64,000 nt of DNA, from contig OZ037767.1 of assembly GCA_964035545.1 (NCBI GenBank), positions 6,686,207 to 6,750,206 of the forward strand, written 5' to 3'. The position numbers and the translations under genes are program-made. The DNA is from Bugula neritina (taxonomy: Eukaryota; Bryozoa; Gymnolaemata; Cheilostomatida; Bugulidae). The stretch's first letter is position 1. Every line of letters starts with the position of its first letter. Positions 1-10,900 of the stretch are shown one piece after another. The notes under the pieces are model-generated. The model was not told the origin of the DNA and searched no databases. It worked only from the letters and a program-made list of their open reading frames with translations.

Positions 1-3000
1 TTTGTTCATTTTTCCAATATATTAGGTGGAAATAAGTTACTTATTATACTGACTGTAGTTGCTTAATATTTTTTCTGGGCTTTTTGCCAAATAAAATTCT
101 AAAACATTTTGTTTATAATGTTTTGGTCTTGTGTTACAAAGCACTACATAATGCGAGTATGGGTATAGTAGCTATACTAACTTTTGTAGTATCTGCAGTT
201 TAAATCCCAAATACATTACTATATAACGAAAAACACTCCACTTGCTCATTTTTATTGGGTAAAACTCTTCAAGTATAAAATTCAGTAATAAGGTAAAGTT
301 TCTTCTTTAACCATTGAAAGTAAAGAGCAAAATTTAATGTGGTCTAATCATGTTTACGGGTACTTTCTTGAAGTAAAAGTTGCCAGTCAAACACTTTAAT
401 ATAATTTATTAGACTCAAGTATCTGTGATAATAGATCTTGCAAATAAATAATCTAGTTGTTTATATAAAATGTCACTTTCACACTCTATTATTCACATGA
501 ATCCTATAGCTATCAATATATAGAATCTATAAAAAAAATCTCTTAAAAGCAAAATCACAGCATCATTGAACTATCCACCTGTCCATTGTACCAAATGTTG
601 AAATGCCTTATAACTTTGGGCAGATAACTCTTGTCAGATTTGCTTCAACATGCACTCAGAGTTGAAGGTGAAACTAAGACAAATTTGGATTATAATTTTC
701 ACTCAAGCAGTTTGCTGCTAACTGAAACTACATTATAGATGCATCAATAGTAAAGTACGTGGGCTTAACTGTTATAAACTGCAGTGCTGCTACTATACCA
801 ACCCTGAATAGAAGGCTGGACAGTGAGCTTGCTTATAAGAACTTACTCTAAACAATGCTGTGCTGCATACCAGTTGTTGCATATTTTTAAGAGCAGTTAT
901 ATAAGCACTCTGCAATTTCAACAAGTATTACTGGCTTTAGTATGCCATGCGGAAAGCAATAAACAAAAGCAGATATAAAAACAAGCCACAGTTTTGTGGT
1001 GAAGAAATAGATCCTTAAGAAAACTAATAAAACAGCAGCTCACATGCAATCTATTTTAACCCTTCATACACCATACAGTGTACTTTTCCACAACCTCTAC
1101 TAAAGTCTACAAAATTATCTGCTAATTGCAGCTGGAAATATCAGCCTCTTTTTTAAACTTTGCATTAAAACAGATTGGTCTTTTAATATAGTTGGAACAC
1201 TGAACTGTGTTTAGTTCTGTGTTCAGATTCTGGAAAACAGTCTAAAAGTAACACTATATATACTTCATAGAGAAATACACAACTTATCTGACTGAAAAGT
1301 AAGTTTAATTAATGCAGTAAGCTTTCTTTATTTGTTTAAACACAGTTAGTTTAAGGTCATTACTTTCCAGATTCAAGCACTGCTTTATGTTATATATAAA
1401 CGGTTTCCAGGGGATAGCTCGAACAGTTTTTGTCTCACATTAATAAATTTTACATGAAAAGATAGCTCTTGCATTCCTCTTTCATATACTTTTTTAATTT
1501 TTCAATAAAAAATTTTCTGAGAAAGTTGTTGCATAATAAGTAAAATTTTACACCCTCCATGTTCCACTGCTGTAGCACAGGGGATTTATTTTATAAAGTC
1601 TAAAAGTTAAACTTGACATTCCTTGATATGTTTTCTCTAATATACTTTCTTTGTTTTTTGAAATTCTGTTTATGCTCTTCACAATTTGGTAAAAACATAC
1701 ACCATTATGCAAGTTTCACTGCAATTTTCTAAATTCTTCATATGGTGGTTCTAGCTACGCTCCTGTGACTAATTATAACATCCCTAGTACGTTTGCTGCT
1801 CTGCGCGCTATCACAATAACATATAGTACCCTCTCGCACAAATTGGCAATCTATTGGATTTCTGCCAATATAATGTTCCCTGTTTTACATTAGCACTTAG
1901 CTGAATCATCTCATTATGTTACAATCTATTGACAATGCCTCAGCACAACATAATTCTTTGTTTGTTTGGCAGAGTTAATTTCAGCTAAATCACTTCACTT
2001 TGCAGTCTTGTCAGTAAAGGTCTGTCTATATTGCAGCAGGTGTACTTCCAGTTTCTCTAATTCACATATGATTATTTCAAGTACATTGTATTCTATAAGA
2101 TCAATTTAAAGTTTAGCCCAGTGTTCAGTAGCTAAGTATTATGCATGTATGTTGTCTTACTGTTGAACAAAAGTTAAAAAACCTTTAAAATTATAGCCAT
2201 ATTTATTATACATGCATAGGATTTGCATAAGTTGACAAAAAAAATTGCAACATACTGGGATTGAACCATGACCAACCAACTTCTCGCCGCCGCCTATAAC
2301 CTCTGGACCACGCAGTCATCGTTAATAAATTGCCAACTATATGAGTAACTATGAGTACATAAATATTTCGCGCGCAAATGGGTTATAATTATTAGGCTGT
2401 CAATTCATGTTGATTAGCAGTGAACTGTTGCAATAGCCTCTGGTTACTAGCAAAGCTAATGGTTTTGAACAAATAACCCAACAGTTTAAAAATAAGTAGC
2501 TTGCGTATTACTAGCTACAAAAACAGGTCTGAAATAGACTAATAAAGCAAGGTCTTATTGTAGAGTTTGCCGATGTGCTCTAAAATAAAACTTAAACTGT
2601 ATGGTATTACATGAGTATTTGTATGCGAGAGATAAATCAACAATACTGAGTTTCTGGAAAACAACATACTTGAAGTTAACTTTGACAATGGTGTGTTATT
2701 TTCATCATGCACTAGCACAGGTAGGGCCTATAGCATAAATCTCTAATCATATGAATCTTTATGAAGCCCACAGCTCATGTAAGGGTGGCAATGTAATTTG
2801 AAACTAAAAATTATGTTGCTGCATTGTGTCTAAGGTATATTAGAGAGCAGAATTTAATTTTACTAGCCTACCCCAACGGCATTCTACAATGCAGCTTATA
2901 TGCTGGCAGTTGTAATAAGTACTGTCAATAGCAAGGTTACTATCACTGCTAGCTCTGTGCAGTATGTAACCTCTTGAATAATTGCGCCAATTTTAAACTC

Positions 3001-4080
3001 TTGGAAGTTGGCCAAGTTATCATATCGCAGCCAGCCACCGGAGACAAAGCATCAGAGCTATTCATATAATATTATACTGATGCACTTGGTAGCAAATGTG
3101 GCTAATCTAATATAGTTCATAGTTCAACACCCTTTACTTTGGGAATACAGCCTCTTTTTTTAGGTTTACCTAACAAAGCATGAAAATATCTAAACTGATA
3201 TTCTGATAATTTAGAGGTAAATTTTGAAAACTAGGTTAATTGCACTTGTTTGCACAACAACAATAATAAAATATATATTATGCAGTATAATAAAAACACA
3301 CATAATACTATAATATAATATATTATAATGATAATAATATAATATTATAAGTACCATTACTGCATTTTATAACTAGGATGGTTGCCGAAAAAATGTTTCA
3401 CAAATTCTGTAATTATACATCAAAAATAGAACTAGCTAGGCAGCAGGTTAGAATAGAGTAAATTTTTAAAACATGAAATCATGATTTGACTATCGTTTTA
3501 TTTAGGCCAACCAACCTAGGAATACAAGATTGGGTTTTAGCTGACAGTTTATAACATTTAGCTTTTGAGCCAGCAGCACTGGCACTTGTGAAGTATAGGC
3601 AAAGTTAGTGAAGCGAGACTAACGAGCACTCAAATACAAGGCATATTGAGACACAATAACAAGTCAGGAGCGTATAAATTAAAAAGAATGTGGAAGGGGG
3701 ACTATATTTTTCAACACGCTATAACTTAAACATGAATTGGCTTTTGAAAAAAATAAAAAAGTATATTGGAGAACATAAGTTTCTTTATCTTTTCATATTT
3801 TTTTTGTTCTTGTGACATTCAACCTGTTCGAGCTATCAGTGGAACATTGTTCATATAGAACATAAAGCACCTGGCAAAGAGCCAGAAAATGAAAAGTATG
3901 ACCTTAAACCAACTGTGAATATCTTTACTTTTTCTAATAAGAGTATTGGCTTCACCTCTAACATAATACTAACAGCATTCCACAATGTCAGCAATCCCTC
4001 GTGTGACGAGTATGATGTCTGCTTGCAAGCCCTAGTCTGTGCCATGATCCGTAATCCGTTCTAGTTCAAAAATCCATAAA
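1..4080. other. Gene-poor AT-rich stretch
   Basis: I see no convincing coding exon here on either strand. Open frames are short and of low complexity. The only interpretable item is a tRNA-like SINE near 2.24-2.33 kb. Around 3.27-3.35 kb there is AT-only low-complexity sequence. The region could hold the 3' UTR of a gene lying to the left, but nothing in the sequence shows that. Confidence 0.6.
2236..2332 (-). repeat. Short tRNA-like SINE copy
   Basis: Read on the minus strand, this holds an A-box-like TGGTCCAGAGG followed about 40 bases later by a B-box-like GGTTCAATCCC, then a tail of the form GTTGCAATTTTTTTT. The same plan (tRNA-like head, GGTGGCAA-type junction, A/T-rich tail) recurs near 29.5 and 39.9 kb. 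It is a tRNA-derived short retroposon rather than a working tRNA, because it has no clean acceptor stem. Confidence 0.5.
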
Positions 4081-4086
4081 ATCCTA

Positions 4087-5405
4087 CTAGAGGTTGTGAG
4101 TTCTGAGGTGACTCACAAGCCCAATTCGAAATCGGCATAATTTGCCACAGTGAGGACAAATGTTACTAGAGTCAGTCACTGGTGGGTGTGTAACAGAGCA
4201 TAACTCCCTGCTTTTCCTTAACAACCGTTTGTGCTCTCGTTTTTGGCGTTGTTGTTGTTCAAAAATCGCTGTCCCTTGATGCACAACAGTTCTCCAATTT
4301 TTTCTGTCCAAGGCCTGAACTTCCCAGGTCTGTGGTCGAATGAAACACTGCTTAAGGCTCTCGTGTAGAGTGTCTTTATACCTTTTCCTCTGACCACCCT
4401 GTGAGCGATTTCCAGTGTTCAGCTCAGAGTACATGATCTTTTTTGGTAGCCGGTTATCATCCATTCTTACCACATGGCCAGACCACTTCAGTTGTCTCTT
4501 CACAATCATGGTAGTAATACTTGTAGTTTGAGCTTTATCGAGGACACTGTTAGTAGTCTGCCTGTCTGCCATTTGACTCCGAGGATTCGCCTGAGACTGC
4601 GGTTGTGAAATTTCTCGAGGGACAGCAGGTTGTGGCTGTAGGTTACCCAAGTTTCAGAGGCATAAAGTAGTGTCGGGAGAACAATGGCTTTGTATACTTT
4701 TAGTTTGGTCTGTCTGTATATATCCTTGTTGTTGAAAACGCGTGTTTGCAGCCTCCCAAATGCGGAGCTGGCGGCCTGGAGTCTTCGGTTTATTTCAGCA
4801 TCAATGTTTGCTTTAGAGGATAGGCAGCTACCTAAATAGTTGAAGGTAGTGACTTGGTCTAATATTTGGTCTCCCACCTTGAGGGAAAAATCCTCATGTC
4901 TTTCAGTATTCGGGTGTGGTTGGTACATTACTTGCGTCTTCTTGGCATTGAGTGTTAGACCAAGAGAGGTGTATGCTGTATTGAATGCTGTGAGAGCAAG
5001 TTGAAGTTCCTCCTCGGGATGAGCCATGATCATGTTATCATCAGCATACTGCAGTTCATGGATAGCCTCGGTAGCTGTCTTCGTCTTAGCTCTGAGACGT
5101 CTGACATTGAAAATATCATTAAATCTATATCTGATTCTTACTCCAGATGGCATACATTCACTCACTAGTTGAAGTACAGCAGTGAGGAAAATCGAGAACA
5201 ATGTAGGTGCTATCACACATCCCTGTTTTACTCCTGTGTTCACAGGAAACTCCTTAGAGTGGTCTCCATCAACTAATACTGATGCCTTCATGTCATCATG
5301 TAAGATGCGAATGATGGTAACTAATTTGTCAGGGCATCCAATCTTGCCTAGCACTTTCCCAGATCTGGCCACTGGCACCTTATCGACTACATCATTGTCA
5401 AACAA
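4087..5405 (-). mobile_element. Non-LTR retrotransposon remnant: reverse transcriptase and C-terminal part
   Basis: The minus strand encodes the second half of a LINE ORF2. The first readable frame (5405 down to about 4550) starts at the motif-A aspartate (FDND), then shows the GVKQGCVIAPTLFSIF block, the catalytic YADD near 5040 and the thumb-like LYASETW and LRRILG motifs. A one-base shift near 4550 moves the frame. It continues with LKWSGHVVRMDDNRLPKK and ends in a C-terminal zinc finger of the form CPHCGKLC-x8-H-x3-H. The element is therefore 5' truncated and frameshifted, and cannot be active. I can place it among endonuclease-bearing LINEs but not assign a clade. No clear target-site duplication or tail is visible next to 4080. 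Confidence 0.85.
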
Positions 5406-5600
5406 CGGGATGTGCAGGATGTGCGTATAACCCGAGCTATGGACCTATCTGATGCTTGCTGGACAGACCATCGACTGATTCTGGCAAAAATGAACATATG
5501 TATTCATCCAAAACAAATGAACAGGAAAAGAAAGCAGACAAAAATAAATCTATCGCTGCTCAACCAGCCAGAAATAAAGCAGGGCTTCCAAAGGGTAATA
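5403..5600 (+). mobile_element. Inverted 5' segment of the same LINE: end of endonuclease domain
   Basis: Directly abutting the minus-strand reverse transcriptase, the plus strand reads RDVQDVRITRAM followed by CWTDHRLILAKMN and a lysine-rich linker. This matches the C-terminal end of the AP-type endonuclease of LINE ORF2, where the conserved S/T-D-H triad lies. It belongs upstream of the reverse transcriptase but points the other way. The sequence between the endonuclease end and reverse transcriptase motif A is missing. Head-to-head orientation plus loss at the junction is the pattern left by 5' inversion (twin priming) on insertion. Confidence 0.7.
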
Positions 5601-5874
5601 GGTAATAGGTAATAATAGAAGCACACCACAACTATAGTCAATAACTGTTCCAGGAAAAGCTATAAATACAGGAGAGAAAAATATAACTGAATTAAAATTT
5701 TCAAGTATAAGAAACTTTTCAATATTTATAAGTTGCATTCCAGTTTACCTTTTTGGCATATATATAATATTATATTGTTCCTGACACTTGGCTATTTTGT
5801 ATGTCTAGACATATGTTGGCAAATTCACTTCTGCTTAAGCTGCTATATTGCGAAAACTTTATGTATTATTTAGC

Positions 5875-6450
5875 ATCATATTAAATACTATGTACTGTTG
5901 CAACATAATAGCCTTAAATAAACCCGTCATCTCGTGAAAAGTAGCAATAAAGAATACTTTTTAAGATGAGGAAATATGATTTCTATTTGGCTGGTATCTT
6001 TTTGATGATATCTGAATCATAAAAGTACAGTGCAAGTGACCTACATGCTTGAGTGGGCATAAGTCTGGGTGACTTTCATATACAGTCTTATAACCAAATT
6101 GTATCTAAAATAATTGAAATAAAATGTCTGAGCCAACGTATGTAAGTGAGCAATTCATGCCAGAATATCTAGTTGCTTTCCTCCAGCTACCTGTGAGCAG
6201 TTTATACCTTGCTTGCATTAGGATATGGTGGAAAGGAAATATAGCCTGCACAGTAAGTATTGCTCACATATGTCAATGCCAGTTATAATGTTACTTTTTA
6301 TATAGTTCTGATTGCCTATAGTCAAAGAACTGTAATTTAAAACACAGAAATCTGCTTGATTTTATTAGTACATGTTATATTCAAAGCTTATATTTTTTGC
6401 TGAGATATTTATCGAGATTTAAATTGCTCTAATGTTTTGAAACCATTTCG
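5875..6450. repeat. Tandem duplicate block, copy 1
   Basis: This block is similar over most of its length to 7045-7670, about 1.17 kb downstream. Shared landmarks include CTACATGCTTGAGTGGGCAT (6041 and 7191), the ATTAGGATATGGTG / ATCAGGATATGGTG stretch followed by a GTAAGTAT donor-like site, and TAATGTTTTGAAAC near the ends. No protein is evident in either copy. The position just upstream of transporter gene A suggests duplicated upstream or 5' untranslated sequence, which is inference. Confidence 0.6.
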
Positions 6451-7044
6451 CTGGCATAATCTCAAAAAGGATCATAGCTTTTGTGAATACGATTAGCATT
6501 ATGGTTCGATCAAGCTGGAATCTTGACTTAAAACAAACCTGAGCTTCATCAGCTGATAAAAAACTATACACATGTCTGTACACGTTTTTGTAGTGAGTCA
6601 ATCTCATCATATATGCCAGTTATATAGTTGAGCTAAATTGGAATTAGATTTGAGCAAAAATAATATTAATTAACAATGTGGAATTAGAATGAGAACTATG
6701 AGGAAAACATGATTGCAATTATTTGCATATAGAAAAGGTTGTTATTGCAACTTTTTTTATTTTATAAAATGTAATAAAGGTTTCAGCAGTTACACAACCA
6801 ATTGGGTAATGCTGCTTTGAATACTGGAAAATATTTTTAGCATTGAAAGATAATTTTTTCTTCAGGTGTTACTTTCAAAGCACTACTTAAAAATGTACCA
6901 AAAACAATTAAATCTCACAAAAATATCAAAAATAAATAATTGAACCAATTAATCTTATACACTACATTACTGAGTTAACTTATTATCAGTAGTCATTTTA
7001 TAAAAATATGAGTTTAAACTTGTTTTCAAAAACTCGGTGAATCA

Positions 7045-7670
7045 TCAAGCAACATATTAAAAACTAGGTGCTGGTGGGAAATAATAGCTTTAAATAGACC
7101 TTCCAGTGGAAAGCAAAAACATGTATGGTGTATGACATACTTTTTAATTATAGCTGATTGATTGTATTTTATGGTAAAGTACAATATGAACTACATGCTT
7201 GAGTGGGCATAAGTCTGAGTGGCTTTCATCCATATAGCAGTTTTATCTATTATAGTATCTAAAATAATTAAAATAATATGTCTGAACCCATTTATAAGAG
7301 AGTATTAATTATACCAGAGTATCTAATTTACGTTCCTCCAGCTATTTGAAAGCTCTTGCTTGTATCAGGATATGGTGCTAGGGAAGAAGCGGGCTGTAAG
7401 TATATCACTTACGTGTTGTACTCTATCAATATCAGTGTTCCTATATAAATTTACATCAATTCTGCTCGGTGATGAAATACCTTCAACTTCAAAGATAAAA
7501 ATTTGTTTTGTCTTAAAGTTTAGTTTTAAAATATATAATATTTGAAGCACTAATTTGTTTTTTATGATTATGAAGATTTTATAATATGTTAAAAAAGACA
7601 CATTATTTAGAAAAAATTTTGAGGCGCTATTAATGTTTTGAAACTTATACAAACTACAGCTAACTTCCAT
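7045..7670. repeat. Tandem duplicate block, copy 2
   Basis: Second copy of the 5875-6450 block, with small indels. It ends about 310 bases before the start codon of transporter gene A. The donor-like GTAAGTAT at about 7394 raises the possibility of a non-coding first exon, which I cannot test here. Confidence 0.6.
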
Positions 7671-7980
7671 CATGCTAACTTTTATATATTGAGTGTATCG
7701 ACTACGTTATATGGACTCAAAAATGTCGAAAAGTGCAAATTAGTAAACAGAATTTATTTTAGTTAAATCATATTTCAATATATTTTACTATTTGACAGGT
7801 ATAGTAAGACTGAATATTTCGTGCCAGCATTTTAAAGTCCTTCACAAGCAAATATTATACTTTGTGCTATATGTACATCCTGTGCAATTTTGAAACCAGA
7901 GAGAAGATTATTGACTGCTTTTAAAATTCTTTAAAAGAGTTCAAGTCTTGTTTTATAATCTCAGAACCAGCTGTTTAATT

Positions 7981-10900
7981 ATGGAGATGACGAGTCAAAC
8001 AGAACCACTTTTGATTGACAGCAACGAATCCTCATCTGAGTGTGATATTAATACAGGTAAGACACCCTGTGTTTTGTGTTGTTTTGTGTTATTGTTTCAG
8101 CTATCGTGAAAGAGAGAGAACGTGCTCAAGTTAGTTGATTAATGAAAGAAGCCGAAGCCGTGTTTTATTACCACAATATATAATATACAATGTAATACTA
8201 AAACTATTATAAGATAAGTGAAACAATTGATTATTATGATTATATACAAAAATAGTAAAATAATAAAATAACATTGTAAATATATGTTTACATGAATACT
8301 GAATACCCTGTATAAACTTGCTGTATCATACAGGGTGTATTATAGGTGTTAGTGTTAAAATGTATAATATTATTTTATTTTAATTTAATATGTTATCATA
8401 GTATAACATTATAACAATGTATTTTAATGATGCAAAACTCAATCACCTGTCTGGGTTTATTGTCACCATTCTGGTTGGAATGCCTGATGAAGGAGGTTTG
8501 TTTTCAACACGTTATAAGGACTTTTCACTATTGCTGTAAACAAACAATTATGACAGAATGTTTTTCCTAACATCACCAATGGTCTTTACTCCACATATAG
8601 TGCACTCAGACTCTTAAACCACAGCTGCTTCCACATCATATAACAAAGTAATATTTAATTGGAATTATATTTTAATAAATGGATATTATATTATAATATT
8701 ACATTATATTTATTTGATATGTTTTGATATACTAATATAATAATATATAACATATTGTTACAAGTATCAATATAATTGAGTATGCTATATTCTAATACTG
8801 ATATATAATGTTATGCTATAATAATATAATAGCATATAGTAGATTCAAAAAGCAGAAATTGTAAATTAAATAATTTTACCTCAAAAAGCACCATCATTGA
8901 TACTTTTATTTTCTAAAATATATATAGTAGTAGTATTTATAACATTAAGAAGTGTGAGCACTAAGTTATTTATTGCAAATAAATGCAGGAGTTAGTGCTT
9001 TATGTAAATATAAGTTTAGGTATTAGGTTTAGGATTATTGCAAAGTGTTGTACTACTTTAGTAAACGCAAAACCAAAATGGACTAGGAAGCAAATATTGA
9101 CAGTCATTACTCTTTGTATGACGAATATGATACAAGCGTCTGCTTTTGGAGTTATCTCTCCATTCTTTCCGAGTGAAGCTGCAAAGAAAGGAGTCAGTAC
9201 AGTTGTAGTTGGCTTTATATTTGGGACATATGAGCTGGTGGAGTTTTTGGCTTCCCCAATATTTGGATCCATAGTATGTATGAAGCTGACAGTTTATAGT
9301 GTAACAAAACAGTATCCTAAACCAATACATTCCTAGTATAATAGACTGGTACATCCCTATAGTATACTAAACTGGTACATCCCTAGTATACTATACTGGT
9401 ACATTCCTAGTATCCTAAACCAATACATTCCTAGTATACTAGGCTGGTATATTTTTAGTATACTAGACTGGTACATCCCTAGTATACTAGACTGGTACAT
9501 CCCTAGTATACTAGACTGTTACATCCCTAGTATACTAGACTGGTACATCCCTATAGTATACTATACTAGTACATTCCTAGTATACTAGACTGGTACATCC
9601 CTATTATACTAGACTGGCACATCCCTATAGTATACTATACTGGTACATCCCTATAGTATACTATACTAGTACATTCCTAGTATACTAGACTGGTACATCC
9701 CTAGTATACTAGACTGTTACATCCCTAGTATACTAGACTGTTACATCCCTAGTATACTAGGCTGGTATATCTTTAGTATGCTGTACTAGACTAATACATC
9801 CCTAGTATACTAGACTAATACATCCCTAGTATACTAGACTGGTACATTCCTAGTATACTATACTGGTACATTTATAGTATACTAGACTAGTACTTCCTTA
9901 TTATAATAGACTGGTACATTCCTGGTGCATCTGCTGTGACACATTTAGTACATTTGATTTATTAACACGCATGTCCAAAACTAACTTTTTGAAATCTTTT
10001 CCTGTTTTTTTTGCAGCTTCAAACTTTAACTGCTTTAAAGGTTTATAAAAGTTTTTGATATAAAGGTTTCACAATATCATTTTTTTTATAACAGATAGTA
10101 AAGGTTGGTGCTAGAAACATGTATCTGCTGGGAAGCTTCTTACTGGGTGGCAGCAGCTTAGCCTTTGGGTATGTAATATAATATGTTTTGTTTATTAGAA
10201 AACTAGTCTATTACTAATTTATCAATGAGCACACAAGTATACCCAATCTATCACGATTATATATAGGGTGTGTCAAAAGCAATGCTAGATTTATTTCTAC
10301 CAGTGCAAAAGTACCAAATAGCAATTTCTAGCCAACACAACAGTGACAAGAATTTTAGAAGGCGCAGTTCTATTTTTAAATTGAGATAATGTAAACATAA
10401 AAGTGACAATTAGGTCTTATTAATATGTATTTTATGACAAGATTCCTAGACAGAGTTCCATCTGGAAGTGGCTACATTGCTTTGTGCATTTTGTGTCGAG
10501 TGGTAGAAGCTATTGGTGGATCTCTGGCTATGACGTCTGCTTACGCTATTGTGACTTCAACATTACCTGATGATGTTGGAACAGCTGTTGTAAGTGTCGA
10601 GGTGACTTTAATTTTGAAAGTGTTTCACAATAAAGTAAAATATTTAGTGGTCTTAAGATATAAAACTTCCTGAAGACTAAAGTAAAGCAAGAGAAATTTT
10701 AATGCACTGCACTAGAGGTTTCATTGCATCATCCTGTAATAGAAGTAAGAAAATTTATGATCCTCAACTGTTTTGCTGTGTTTAGGTCATTCAAAATTGA
10801 TTCTTTATTTACTTGTAGATTCAATAGCATATTAAAAGAATCAACTAAAAATACTGCTAAACTTTGTATACATATATTTAATTTACTTTAGTATATGTTA

